DNA of 64,000 bases from Bacteroidota bacterium (GCA_018830105.1 JAHJTC010000024.1:186001-250000); one strand, 5' to 3'; positions 32,105 to 40,823 are shown, counted from the first letter of the stretch. A program made the numbers and translations. Notes: generated by a model not told the origin, from the letters alone.

Positions 32105-33208
32105 TCAGTTTGCTTTTTGGTATCTCTTTCCGGGCAAGGCCACTAAAATTCCTTCAAATTCAAGACCCAGCAATACTCCTGCAAGTTTTGAGGCCGTGAG
32201 ATTGGATTGAATCAACAGCTGATCTAAATCACAAAGATTTTCGCCATTAAAAGCATCCATCACTTTTTGCTCTTCCTCCGAGAATTCTCTGAAAAGCTGG
32301 GTCTGCATGGGTGTTTTTTTCTTGTTATCTGATTGCCAGCCCATCATATATTTCAGGTTTACGGAGCTTTCAATCATTGCTGCTTTGTTGGTTCTGATTA
32401 AAAAGTTACAGCCTTCGCTATAAGTATCGCCTACCCTACCCGGAAAAGCAAATACATCACGATTATAAGAATTGGCAATATCTGCAGTGATTAAGGCACC
32501 TCCTTTTTTTGCCGATTCTACAACGATAAGCGCATCTACCATTCCTGCCACTATCCTGTTACGCTTCGGAAAATTTTCTCTGTCGGGAATTGTTTGGCTC
32601 ATAAATTCAGTGAGTAACCCGCCATTTTCTTGCATGCGGGAAGCCACACTTTTATGCGTAAATGGATAAATCCTGTCCAAACCATGACCAAGAACACCAA
32701 CAGTTGGCAGCCCCACCTTCAACGCAGCCCGATGTGCACAAATATCAATACCGTAGGCCAATCCACTAACGACCAGCATATTTTCACTTTTTAGGTCGTC
32801 TAAAAGTTGATCGCACTGCCGCTTGCCGTATTCCGAAGCATTGCGCGTACCGACTACTCCAATTACTTTTTGTTCGTTGAGGGAAGCTTTGCCGCTATAG
32901 TACAACAACATCGGGCTGTCAGCGCAATGCTGAAGCCTTTTTGGATAGTCTCTGTCGAGATAAAACAATGCCTGGATATTGTTTTTTTGAATAAATTCAA
33001 TTTCTTCTTCTGCCCTACTCAGCACTTTTTGGCTCAAAATACTTCTTAAGGTAGTCATTCCGATACCGGGAATTTTCTCCAAGCCTGCTCTTCTTTCTTC
33101 AAAAACCGCTTTCGGACCCCCGCAATAAGCCACAAGTTTCTTCCCTAGCACATCACCAATGCCGGGTATAAGGGTCAAACCAATCTGATATAAAAGCTGT
33201 TCTGACAT
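32105..33208 (-). CDS. dprA: DNA-processing protein DprA
   Basis: DprA (Smf) binds incoming single-stranded DNA and loads RecA during natural transformation. The 367-residue protein has an N-terminal helix-hairpin-helix-like region (LTLIPGIGDVLGKKLV and IPGIGMTTLRSIL), the Rossmann core (GTRNASEYGKRQCDQL, VSGLAYGIDICAHRAAL, GHGLDRIYP, FPKRNRIVAGMVDALIVVES) and a C-terminal winged helix (LLIQSNLTASKLAGVLLGLEFEG). The presence of dprA does not by itself prove competence. A minus-strand TATTTTTG box (33216-33223) is only a few bases from the start codon, so the leader is very short. Confidence 0.95.
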   Translation of the reverse strand: MSEQLLYQIGLTLIPGIGDVLGKKLVAYCGGPKAVFEERRAGLEKIPGIGMTTLRSILSQKVLSRAEEEIEFIQKNNIQALFYLDRDYPKRLQHCADSPMLLYYSGKASLNEQKVIGVVGTRNASEYGKRQCDQLLDDLKSENMLVVSGLAYGIDICAHRAALKVGLPTVGVLGHGLDRIYPFTHKSVASRMQENGGLLTEFMSQTIPDRENFPKRNRIVAGMVDALIVVESAKKGGALITADIANSYNRDVFAFPGRVGDTYSEGCNFLIRTNKAAMIESSVNLKYMMGWQSDNKKKTPMQTQLFREFSEEEQKVMDAFNGENLCDLDQLLIQSNLTASKLAGVLLGLEFEGILVALPGKRYQKAN

Positions 33209-33215
33209 GGGAGGC

Positions 33216-33223
33216 CAAAAATA
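33216..33223 (-). promoter_or_regulatory. -7 promoter box of dprA
   Basis: The minus strand reads TATTTTTG, ending 8 bases from the dprA ATG at 33208. Transcription would begin about 4 bases before or at the start codon. Confidence 0.4.
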
Positions 33224-33323
33224 CTAGAAAATGCGGGATTTATTTTCGTAAAAATGAAAAATAAATTCACAGAAAAACGTAAACAACAGATTTCAGCGCG
33301 TTCAAATCCAATCAAAAAATAGG

Positions 33324-33331
33324 TACTTTTG
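33324..33331 (+). promoter_or_regulatory. -7 promoter box of the glycosyltransferase gene
   Basis: TACTTTTG is a perfect TAnnTTTG match, 14 bases before the TTG start at 33346. Confidence 0.5.
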
Positions 33332-33345
33332 CTCAAAAAGCAGCT

Positions 33346-34437
33346 TTGACCAATATTAGAAAAACCATCTTAGTTTGTCCGCTTGACTGGGGTTTGGGGC
33401 ATGCCAGCCGGCTGGTTCCCATCATCAAACACCTGCAAAAAAACGGACATCGGGTGATCATAGCTGCCGACAGAGCTGCCTTGTCTTTTTTGAAGCACAG
33501 CTTTCCAAAACTTGAATTCATCCGGTTTCCCGGTTTTGTTCCAAGCTATAGCGCTGGCAATTCTCAGGTTTTGCACATGCTGGGCATGCTTCCAAAAGCG
33601 CTCTGGCATTTCAACAGGGATCACCAATTTGTTGAAAAGCTTATTAAAGAAAAAAAAATTGACGGACTCCTATCAGACAACCGCTTTGGCGCCTGGACAA
33701 AACAAGTTCCTTCAGTGTTTATAACGCATCAGTTGCATATCCGAATGCCGAAAGTCTTGAAATTTATGCAACCCCTTGTTGATCAGTTTAATTTACACTT
33801 TATCAAGCGTTTTAACGCTTGCTGGATTCCGGATAATTTAGAACAACCCAAGCTGGCAGGAGATTTATCTTTTCCTGAATTTCCTTCAGTAAATACTACT
33901 TACATAGGTCCTTTAAGTCGTTTTTCTGTACCTGCAACACCCACAAAAAACAAAGATTTTGATGTGCTGTTTCTGCTTTCAGGACCTGAGCCACAGCGCA
34001 GTTTACTGGAACAGAAAATTTTTGCGCAGAGTGCAGAATCAGCGGCTAAGCTGTGTATGCTGAGAGGACTTCCGCATGAAAGCGACAAAGCGTTTTGGAA
34101 AAATAAAAACCTGTTCGTTTACAATCATGCCAGCGACGATGTTTTCATTGATCTGGTAAGCAGATCAAAAATCATTGTAGCTCGGGCAGGTTATTCCAGC
34201 ATCATGGATTTGATCGCCCTCGAAAAATCAGCCTGGCTTATTCCTACTCCCGGTCAAACCGAACAGCTGTATCTTGCACACTATTTAAGCCAAAAAAAAT
34301 GGTTTAAAAGCATCCAACAGGACAACTTCAACCTCGATATAATACTGAATACCAATGATTCACCTAATTCCAACTGCTCTGGTATTTATGATAAATCAGG
34401 ATTTCATTTTTTGGATAAATGGACCGATTCGTTGTAA
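33346..34437 (+). CDS. GT-B type glycosyltransferase (MurG/UDP-glycosyltransferase-like)
   Basis: The 363-residue protein begins with a nucleotide-sugar GT-B opening: CPLDWGLGHASRLVPIIKHL, with the Gly-rich loop and His after the first strand, as in MurG-like transferases. The C-terminal half has the donor-binding signature ARAGYSSIMDLIALEKSAWLIPTPGQTEQLYLAHYLS. The acceptor is unknown. The start is most likely the TTG at 33346: no in-frame ATG or GTG lies upstream before a stop, and the conserved strand begins seven codons later. Its message would have a leader of only about 10 bases. It stands alone between dprA and the hemerythrin gene. Confidence 0.8.
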   Translation: MTNIRKTILVCPLDWGLGHASRLVPIIKHLQKNGHRVIIAADRAALSFLKHSFPKLEFIRFPGFVPSYSAGNSQVLHMLGMLPKALWHFNRDHQFVEKLIKEKKIDGLLSDNRFGAWTKQVPSVFITHQLHIRMPKVLKFMQPLVDQFNLHFIKRFNACWIPDNLEQPKLAGDLSFPEFPSVNTTYIGPLSRFSVPATPTKNKDFDVLFLLSGPEPQRSLLEQKIFAQSAESAAKLCMLRGLPHESDKAFWKNKNLFVYNHASDDVFIDLVSRSKIIVARAGYSSIMDLIALEKSAWLIPTPGQTEQLYLAHYLSQKKWFKSIQQDNFNLDIILNTNDSPNSNCSGIYDKSGFHFLDKWTDSL

Positions 34438-34443
34438 ATTGGC

Positions 34444-34451
34444 TACTTTTG
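34444..34451 (+). promoter_or_regulatory. -7 promoter box before the hemerythrin gene
   Basis: TACTTTTG matches the -7 consensus 127 bases upstream of the ATG at 34579. The intervening leader is long. Confidence 0.4.
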
Positions 34452-34578
34452 TAAAATGATTCTAAATAGTGTTTATTTATACTATCCGATTTCTTGGCTT
34501 AGAAAGTTCGAAAAATTTGAATTACTTGAGGAAAACTACGCTTTTAAATAAAATTGACCCTTAAGAAAATACCGTCAT

Positions 34579-35328
34579 ATGCGCATTAATAAAGACATGA
34601 AAATGGCTGAAGTCATTCACCTGAATCACCATTTACTACCCGTATTAAACCGATTCGATATTCATCTGGGTTTTGGCGAAAGATCCGTTGAAACTGTTTG
34701 CTTGGATAATAAGGTTAATGTGGATTTTTTTCTGGAAATAGTGAACACATTTCACGATGCCTCTTACTTTCCGGTTCGTCACCTGCAAAGTTTTAAAGCC
34801 AGTATGCTCATTGAGTATTTACAAAAAACCCATGCTTACTATTTAGAGTTTAAAATTCCTGAAATTGGCAAATATATTCATCAGATTACGCATGATGAGA
34901 ACATGCAATCAACGCATAAAAAGCTGCTCAACGATTTCTTCGATAATTACCAGCAAGAGCTCACAACCCATATCAATAAAGAAGAACAGCGTGTGTACCC
35001 TTATGTAATTAAGCTCGAAAACACCCTCAATAATGTTAATGCCAGCCTTGAAGAACTAAAGGCACTGAAAAAATATTCCATTCATGAATATGAGGAAGAC
35101 CACGATGATGTTGAGGCAAAACTTTTCGACCTGAAAAACATCATTATAAAGTACCTGCCTCCTTCGCAAAACAACCGATTGCTGCACGTAATTCTTCATG
35201 ATATCTTTGAGCTGGAACGCGACCTGAATAATCATGGACATATTGAGGATTTGATTTTGGTTCCCATTGTCGAAAACATGGAAAAGTTGCTTTCTGAACG
35301 TCTTAATAAATTATCGTACAATGCGTAA
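34579..35328 (+). CDS. Hemerythrin HHE-domain protein, RIC/ScdA-like
   Basis: The 249-residue cytoplasmic protein has an N-terminal region like the ScdA_N/RIC domain (MAEVIHLNHHLLPVLNRFDIHLGFGE; here without the usual Cys-Cys) and a C-terminal hemerythrin bundle. His/Glu residues of the di-iron site are expected in LQKTHAYYLEFK, HKKLLNDFF, LTTHINKEEQRVYPYV, HEYEEDHDDVE and HVILHDIFELERDLNNHGHIED. Such proteins bind oxygen or nitric oxide, or repair iron-sulfur centres. It overlaps by 8 bases a LuxR-type regulator with a degenerate receiver, suggesting a gas or iron sensing pair. Confidence 0.8.
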   Translation: MRINKDMKMAEVIHLNHHLLPVLNRFDIHLGFGERSVETVCLDNKVNVDFFLEIVNTFHDASYFPVRHLQSFKASMLIEYLQKTHAYYLEFKIPEIGKYIHQITHDENMQSTHKKLLNDFFDNYQQELTTHINKEEQRVYPYVIKLENTLNNVNASLEELKALKKYSIHEYEEDHDDVEAKLFDLKNIIIKYLPPSQNNRLLHVILHDIFELERDLNNHGHIEDLILVPIVENMEKLLSERLNKLSYNA

Positions 35329-35926
35329 CCGATTGTGTATTTTACTTATCGAACCTTCATTTTTAATCCGTGAAGGCATCAAGACCTTGCTTAGCAACCT
35401 GGGACATCCCTACCGCATGGAAGAGATAGACGCTCCTGTTAATGATCTGGAAAAACTGATCAATAAAATTCATCCCTCTCTTGTGATTTTAAACCCAATG
35501 CTGACCCCAAAACTCATCACGCTGCCAAGGGATCCTGAAAACAATTTCGATCCTTATTATTTAGGCTTAATTGTGAACAGCACCTCTGCACAAGTGCAAA
35601 GCAAATTTGACAGCTTGCTTTCTGTTGATGCCGAAAAACATGAACTGCTCAAAAACATGGAAAAAGTATTGCAACAGATCGGCACAACTCAAAACGAAAC
35701 TGAAAGTAACACCTTGAGCGAAAGGGAATTGGGAATTTTAAAACTGGTGGCTTTGGGTAACACTAATAATGAAATTGCAGAACGACTCTTTATCAGCACT
35801 CATACCGTAATGACGCATCGGAAAAATATCACCAGGAAACTTGGTATAAAAACTGTTTCCGGACTCACCGTTTATGCCATTTTAAATCAACATATTAAAA
35901 TGGAACAAATACAAGGCACCGAATAG
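35321..35926 (+). CDS. LuxR/NarL-type regulator with degenerate receiver domain
   Basis: The 201-residue protein has an N-terminal CheY-like domain (about 1-125; LCILLIEPSFLIREGIKTLL) and a C-terminal LuxR helix-turn-helix (about 135-195; LSERELGILKLVALGNTNNEIAERL, ending ISTHTVMTHRKNITRKLGI). The receiver lacks the phosphate-accepting Asp: LVILNPML has Asn at that place, and the acidic pair near the start is replaced by Glu-Pro. It is therefore probably not phosphorylated and may respond through its partner. The ATG at 35321 overlaps the hemerythrin gene's stop, which implies co-translation. It could control nearby heme/flavodoxin genes, an inference only. Confidence 0.85.
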   Translation: MRNRLCILLIEPSFLIREGIKTLLSNLGHPYRMEEIDAPVNDLEKLINKIHPSLVILNPMLTPKLITLPRDPENNFDPYYLGLIVNSTSAQVQSKFDSLLSVDAEKHELLKNMEKVLQQIGTTQNETESNTLSERELGILKLVALGNTNNEIAERLFISTHTVMTHRKNITRKLGIKTVSGLTVYAILNQHIKMEQIQGTE

Positions 35927-36037
35927 TTTGAACCAAACAATCTTGATTTTTTTAGTCTGCTACAGTTTTATTCTATTCAAGCCCTCGCACTGCAAAGGTT
36001 TGCAATTCGTTCAGGCTCTTGGGTGAAACCTTTTTCG

Positions 36038-36068
36038 TTTGTAATTGTTAAACTATACAGTAAATTTG
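36038..36068 (+). promoter_or_regulatory. Promoter of the flavodoxin gene
   Basis: TTTG at 36038-36041 and TAAATTTG at 36061-36068 are 19 bases apart, an exact match to the Bacteroidota consensus spacing. The leader to the ATG at 36162 is about 90 bases and contains no hairpin I can call. Confidence 0.65.
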
Positions 36069-36161
36069 CAGCAAATTAATATTTAATCTTAATAACAATA
36101 GGCGTTTTTTTTAAACGCTCCAAGCTAAGCACAAAAAAAGACTTTAATCAATAAAATAATT

Positions 36162-36662
36162 ATGAAACCAGTTGGCATATTTTACGGATCTACCTCAGGT
36201 TCAACAGAATCAATCGCTAAAAAAATCCAAAAAGCACTTGGAAAAGATGCTCATCTGCATGATATAAGCAAATCGGATGTAGCTACCATTCAACAGTATG
36301 AAAATTTGATTTTTGGAACTTCAGCATGGGGAATTGGCGACATGCAGGATGATTGGGAAGATTTTATTGACAGCCTCAATGAAGTAAATTACGAAGGAAA
36401 AAAAATAGCGCTCTTCGGATTGGGCGATCAGGAAGAATATCCTGAGAGCTTCGTGGATGGCTTAGGAACCTTATATTGCCGCTTGCCTGAGAAATCCATT
36501 GTCGTAGGCGAATGGCCAAAAGATGGCTATGATTATTATTTTTCACTAGCCGAAAAAGAAGGTAAGTTAGTTGGATTGGCTATTGATGAGCACCATCAGT
36601 CGGATAAATCAGAAGCCAGAATTAAAAAGTGGACCGATCAGTTAAAAAAGAGTTTTAATTAA
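36162..36662 (+). CDS. fldA: Flavodoxin
   Basis: This 166-residue FMN electron carrier has the phosphate-binding loop GSTSGSTESIAKKIQ near residue 8, the FMN-ring segment FGTSAWGIGDMQDDW, and ALFGLGDQEEYPESFVDG, all standard for long-chain flavodoxins. Flavodoxins replace ferredoxin under iron limitation. Its position next to a heme acquisition locus fits iron control. It could accept electrons from KorAB in place of the ferredoxin at 12623. It has its own good promoter. Confidence 0.95.
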   Translation: MKPVGIFYGSTSGSTESIAKKIQKALGKDAHLHDISKSDVATIQQYENLIFGTSAWGIGDMQDDWEDFIDSLNEVNYEGKKIALFGLGDQEEYPESFVDGLGTLYCRLPEKSIVVGEWPKDGYDYYFSLAEKEGKLVGLAIDEHHQSDKSEARIKKWTDQLKKSFN

Positions 36663-36698
36663 TGCTTGCCTTTTCCTGTTTTCTTAGGAAATAAATAA

Positions 36699-36712
36699 TT
36701 GATCTTGATCAA
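36699..36712. promoter_or_regulatory. CRP/FNR-type palindromic operator candidate
   Basis: TTGAT-CTTG-ATCAA is a perfect match to the FNR consensus TTGATnnnnATCAA, part of a larger palindrome AATTGATC-TT-GATCAATT (36697-36714). It lies downstream of flavodoxin, about 95 bases before the likely transcription start of the next gene, a usual upstream position for class I activation. No T run follows, so it is not a terminator. Confidence 0.5.
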
Positions 36713-36788
36713 TTGCATTGGCTAATCATATCAAATATAAGCGCTGTTTTTAATAACAAATTGCCCAAAGTAAGACCGTAATTATAGC

Positions 36789-36796
36789 TACTTTTG
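36789..36796 (+). promoter_or_regulatory. -7 promoter box of the small exported protein gene
   Basis: TACTTTTG fits the -7 consensus and is 25 bases upstream of the ATG at 36821. Confidence 0.5.
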
Positions 36797-36820
36797 CGTT
36801 TGATTCTTTAATTGAAAATA

Positions 36821-37189
36821 ATGACACAGAAAAAGTTTTCCAAATTTATCAAGCTTTTGATGGCATTCGCTATCTTCTGGATGGTAATTGGAGATTTGAT
36901 CACTTACCATCAGCAAGTGATTTTTGGTGTCAACTTTTTCGATACCCACAATCCATTTACAAAGCCAAAATCTAAAGATGACGGCTCAACAATTAGTTTT
37001 AAGCCACATAAACCTGCCGACAAGCAGGACAGAGGCCTTGACTTTATTCAGGATGGCATAATACAGCAAGCAGCACATAAACATTTACTTGTTTCGCAGC
37101 GCTTATTGCCGCTCCATCTGATAACGCAGTACAAAGCACTTCGCTTAAACCTTTCCTGTTCGCTGCGGGCGCCACCTTTGCAGGGTTAA
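36821..37189 (+). CDS. Small membrane-anchored or exported protein in heme locus, unknown function
   Basis: The 122-residue protein has an N-terminal hydrophobic segment (about residues 9-26) acting as signal or anchor, a polar middle with Lys/Asp/Pro, a His-containing part (AAHKHLLVSQRLLPLHLITQ), and a C-terminal RAPPLQG. I do not recognise a named family. From memory, small proteins with a His-rich centre and an R-(A/P)-P-P ending often precede TonB-dependent metal or heme receptors in Bacteroidota, and this one does too. It has its own promoter box and lies 136 bases upstream of the HmuY-like gene. A TTG at 36812 is a less likely start. Confidence 0.55.
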   Translation: MTQKKFSKFIKLLMAFAIFWMVIGDLITYHQQVIFGVNFFDTHNPFTKPKSKDDGSTISFKPHKPADKQDRGLDFIQDGIIQQAAHKHLLVSQRLLPLHLITQYKALRLNLSCSLRAPPLQG

Positions 37190-37248
37190 AAATTTTTCAA
37201 TACAATTTTTCTTTTCCATTGTTCATAAATACCTCAATTTGTGAGCAC

Positions 37249-37256
37249 TATCTTTG
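37249..37256 (+). promoter_or_regulatory. -7 promoter box of the heme locus
   Basis: TATCTTTG matches TAnnTTTG, 70 bases before the ATG at 37326. A TTG inside it (37254) is unlikely to be a start codon. Confidence 0.45.
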
Positions 37257-37325
37257 GCTATGTCAAATGAATTACCAAAGATTGGAAATATCAACAATTT
37301 CTCAATTCAAATAAAATTATATACC

Positions 37326-38582
37326 ATGAAATTAAATTTATTTTTCTTACTCGCATTAATGTTCTCCTCAACGCTTGCAATCAGTAATCCTGTAACTGAC
37401 AGCACGACTATGGGAGGTGGCTATGCCAGCGATGTTTTCTATAGTTTTGAAAATGGCGTGATTGCAACATCTGAGCGGAATACCTGGGACATCGCATTTT
37501 ATGCCAATCGATGGAGCGCTGGCATCATCACTAACGGAGGCATTGGCACACAATTAGTTACTTACGAAAATGGTGACACTTCAAGTTGGAATGCAATCGA
37601 TACCACAGGAATGGCAGACTGGAAAAGGCTTTACAATTCAGACTCTATCTGGGAAGATGGCGCATTTAACCGCAATGCAATGGGTCATCCCGATTATGGC
37701 TGGGGCATGTACAATATGGTTTCGCACGATGTAGTTGGAGACTCCATTTATATCATTACGCTGGCCAATGGTGCTAAGAAAAAGCTTTGGATTGAAAGCA
37801 AAAATTCGGTAAACAACACTTATACATTCACTTATGCCAATCTTGATGGCACAAATGAATACACTGAAGTACTGGATGCTACACCTTATGAAGACAAATT
37901 GTTTGTTTACTATAATTTATCAATCAGTTCAATTATTGACCGCGAGCCATTAAAAAACAGCTGGGATATTATTTTCACGCGTTATGTTACAACCGTATTC
38001 GACAACGAAGGCAATCCTTCGCCCTATACGGTAGTTGGGGTGCTAAATAATGTTGGCGTTGCTGCTAACAAAAACTATCCTGTTGATGAAAGCTTTACAG
38101 ACTGGACAGCAAAACCAATGGATGATGCTAAAACAGTGATTGGCCACAACTGGAAATACTTTGATATGAATTCTTTTTCTTACGTTATTGAAGATTCCAC
38201 GGTCTTTTTTGTACAAGCATTATCCGGCAATGTCTATAAATTTGTGCCCACCTATTTCAGCGGACAAAGTGAAGGAAAGACAATATTTACGAAAGAGCTG
38301 ATTTCATTGGTTTCCGTTGACGAGAATTCAACCATTGACAATTCGATCGCAGTTTTTCCAAACCCTGCAAAAGATCATGTCCGTATTACATTGAACAATC
38401 AAATATCTGCTATGGCAGAGCTGCAATTGTTCGACCTCTCAGGCCGGATAGTATATCAAACACAACAGCCGGTAGCAAACGGGATGTTGGATATTCGCTT
38501 TGATAACTTGCAAAGCGGGCTCTACCTGATTCGCATACAAACCGAAGGTCAAACATTTACAGATAAGTTAATGATTCGATAA
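37326..38582 (+). CDS. HmuY-like heme-binding protein with T9SS sorting domain
   Basis: The 418-residue protein has a signal peptide (MKLNLFFLLALMFSSTLAIS) and a central region clearly related to the HmuY lipoprotein at 40824. Shared stretches include a VTTVFDNEGNPSPYTVVGVL type segment and IGHNWKYF near residue 280. The C-terminal ~75 residues (SIAVFPNPAKDHVRI to DKLMIR) are a type IX secretion type A sorting domain, so it is sent to the cell surface or medium. HmuY proteins capture heme and pass it to the TonB receptor encoded next. A HmuY with a T9SS tail rather than a lipid anchor is unusual. The gap to the receptor start is 3 bases. Confidence 0.78.
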   Translation: MKLNLFFLLALMFSSTLAISNPVTDSTTMGGGYASDVFYSFENGVIATSERNTWDIAFYANRWSAGIITNGGIGTQLVTYENGDTSSWNAIDTTGMADWKRLYNSDSIWEDGAFNRNAMGHPDYGWGMYNMVSHDVVGDSIYIITLANGAKKKLWIESKNSVNNTYTFTYANLDGTNEYTEVLDATPYEDKLFVYYNLSISSIIDREPLKNSWDIIFTRYVTTVFDNEGNPSPYTVVGVLNNVGVAANKNYPVDESFTDWTAKPMDDAKTVIGHNWKYFDMNSFSYVIEDSTVFFVQALSGNVYKFVPTYFSGQSEGKTIFTKELISLVSVDENSTIDNSIAVFPNPAKDHVRITLNNQISAMAELQLFDLSGRIVYQTQQPVANGMLDIRFDNLQSGLYLIRIQTEGQTFTDKLMIR

Positions 38583-38585
38583 TTG

Positions 38586-40820
38586 ATGATCAAAAGCTTA
38601 ACAAATCTTTTCACTTTTGCCTTACTTTTTGGCTGTTTCCTCCAGGGATACAGCCAAAAAGCAGGCATTAGTATTGTGGACAGCCGCAATGGTGAGGCAA
38701 TCGCTTTTGCACATGTTTTGTTCGAGCCACTTAGTGGGCGGCAGTCAGTTTCAGGCATCAGCAGTATTGATGGATTTGTAGAAAACCCTTTGAATGAGCA
38801 AGGGATTTTTAGAATAAGTTATGTAGGTTATCAAGTTTACGCTGACACTATTTTGCCCGGAAAATCAGTTAAGGTGCAACTAAAACCACTAACCTATAAC
38901 ATTGACGAAGTGGTTGTTACAGGTCAATTTACACCGCAGGCGGTTGATAAATCAATTTTTCGCGTAAAAGTTATTGGTGCCAAACAAATTGATCAGCGCG
39001 CTTCAAACAATTTGAGCGAACTGATGGCAGGCGAACTCAACATCCGCTCATCAAATGATGGGGCTCTTGGATCAAAAATAACCTTGCAGGGTCTCGGAGG
39101 CGAGCATATCAAATTTTTAGTGGATGGTGTTCCTGTGATTGGTCGTATGAATGGCAATATCGATCTGGATCAGCTCAACCTATATAATGTGGCTCATATT
39201 GAAATAATCGAGGGTCCCATGTCTGTCATTTATGGCAGCAATGCCTTGGCCGGTGTAATTAATATCATTACCAAAGAACATAATTACACCACTTACCAAA
39301 CCAATGCCACTGCCTATGTGGAATCGGTTGGCGTGTATAATTTCAGTGCCGATGCTTCTGCTAAAAAGGGAAGATGGAGTGGTTCTGTTGCAGCTGCACG
39401 AAACTTTTTTGGCGGCTACAGCACAATCGATAGCAGCCGATCAAAACGATGGAAACCCAAAAGGCAATACAATGCCGATGCCAGCATGCAGTATGCACAT
39501 AAAGAGCTAAAGGCAAGGCTTTCAGCATCCTATTTTAATGAAATGTTGATCGACAAAGGCAATCTGTTGCCTACCTATTACGAGACAGCTTTTGATAACC
39601 ATTTCATCACAAATCGTTTAACAACAAAAACTGACATCAACACAAGACTTTTCAAAGATCGTTACCTGAAGGTGCTTGCTTCCTATGCCTATTACAACCG
39701 AATTAAGAATAACTATTTCATTGATTTAACCACCCTCGACAAACAACTAACGCTTGATTCTGATGATCAGGACACCTCAAAGTTTCAGCAATACCTGCTC
39801 AGGGCCGAATTCAGTAAAAGCACCGAAAACAGCCCTTTCAACTATCAGCTGGGTATCGACCTGAACCACGAAAGTGGCAGTGGTAAGCGTATTCTGAATC
39901 AAGAACAAAACCTGGGAGATTATGCAGCTTTTTTGAGTGTTAAGCTGAAACCTTCAGTAAGATTGATGCTGCAACCCGGCCTGCGTTATAGCTACAACAC
40001 AAAATATAAAGCTCCTTTGGTTTATTCGCTGAATGTTAAATATGATCTCGGCACTGAAACAAGTTTTCGGGCATCCTATGCCAAAGGATTTCGGGCACCT
40101 TCACTAAAAGAACTTTACCTCGAATTTGTTGACGTAAATCACAACATCCGTGGAAACGAAAATCTGAAAGCCGAGCATTCACAAAATATTAACCTGTCAT
40201 TACGCTATCATCACGAAAAAGACAGCTACGATTATGGCGCCGAGCTCAATGTTTTCTACAACAATATCGACAACAGTATCAGCCTTGCAGCGCTTGATAC
40301 GGAGTCTTCATTATACACCTATATCAATGTGGACAACACAATTACTCAGGGTTATCAGCTCAATTTCAACAACAGGGTTTATCCCTGGCTGGAAATAAAA
40401 CTTGGAGTGGGTCAAACAGGCAGAAAACAGGTTTTCAGTCAGTTGGATGATAATGAGATGATCTATTCAACCGATGTCATCACTCAGCTTAACTACCTTT
40501 GGCAGCGCACTGATTTACGCTTTAATTTGTACTATAAATACAATGGTGCTTACCCCGAAGTCTTTATAGGCGAGCAGGATCAGATCTTTAAAACCATCGT
40601 TTCAGGCTATCACACTATGGATCTCAGCATAAGCAAGCAGTTTTGGAAAAACAGACTGACGATGCAAATTGGAGCTAAAAACATTTTTGACAACACAAAT
40701 ATTAATGTTACAGGAGATACCGGAAATGGTGGAATTCATAGCGGAGGCGGTGTTTCCAGTCCTGTTGGCTGGGGTCGCACCTATTTTGTGAGAATGAATA
40801 TTTCACTCAAAAAATTCTAG
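38586..40820 (+). CDS. TonB-dependent receptor, probable heme receptor (HmuR-like)
   Basis: The 744-residue protein has a signal peptide (to about residue 24), an N-terminal carboxypeptidase-regulatory-like domain (GISIVDSRNGEAIAFAHV), a plug domain (SNNLSELMAGELNIRSSNDGALGSKITLQGLGG, then VIYGSNALAGVINIIT) and a 22-strand barrel ending in a Phe (MNISLKKF). It is an outer membrane importer powered by TonB. HmuY genes on both sides make heme the likely cargo, although the usual heme-receptor FRAP/NPNL motif appears only loosely (GFRAPSLKELYLEF and NIRGNENLKAEHS). It lies 3 bases from each neighbour. The TTG at 38583 is ignored in favour of ATG at 38586. Confidence 0.88.
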   Translation: MIKSLTNLFTFALLFGCFLQGYSQKAGISIVDSRNGEAIAFAHVLFEPLSGRQSVSGISSIDGFVENPLNEQGIFRISYVGYQVYADTILPGKSVKVQLKPLTYNIDEVVVTGQFTPQAVDKSIFRVKVIGAKQIDQRASNNLSELMAGELNIRSSNDGALGSKITLQGLGGEHIKFLVDGVPVIGRMNGNIDLDQLNLYNVAHIEIIEGPMSVIYGSNALAGVINIITKEHNYTTYQTNATAYVESVGVYNFSADASAKKGRWSGSVAAARNFFGGYSTIDSSRSKRWKPKRQYNADASMQYAHKELKARLSASYFNEMLIDKGNLLPTYYETAFDNHFITNRLTTKTDINTRLFKDRYLKVLASYAYYNRIKNNYFIDLTTLDKQLTLDSDDQDTSKFQQYLLRAEFSKSTENSPFNYQLGIDLNHESGSGKRILNQEQNLGDYAAFLSVKLKPSVRLMLQPGLRYSYNTKYKAPLVYSLNVKYDLGTETSFRASYAKGFRAPSLKELYLEFVDVNHNIRGNENLKAEHSQNINLSLRYHHEKDSYDYGAELNVFYNNIDNSISLAALDTESSLYTYINVDNTITQGYQLNFNNRVYPWLEIKLGVGQTGRKQVFSQLDDNEMIYSTDVITQLNYLWQRTDLRFNLYYKYNGAYPEVFIGEQDQIFKTIVSGYHTMDLSISKQFWKNRLTMQIGAKNIFDNTNINVTGDTGNGGIHSGGGVSSPVGWGRTYFVRMNISLKKF

Positions 40821-40823
40821 TCA

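Noticed and set aside
34456..34551. A 31-codon open frame (MILNSVYLYYPISW...) upstream of the hemerythrin gene
   Set aside because: It starts at about the position of the likely transcription start of the -7 box at 34444, is short and AT-rich, and shows no family features; chance is the simplest reading.
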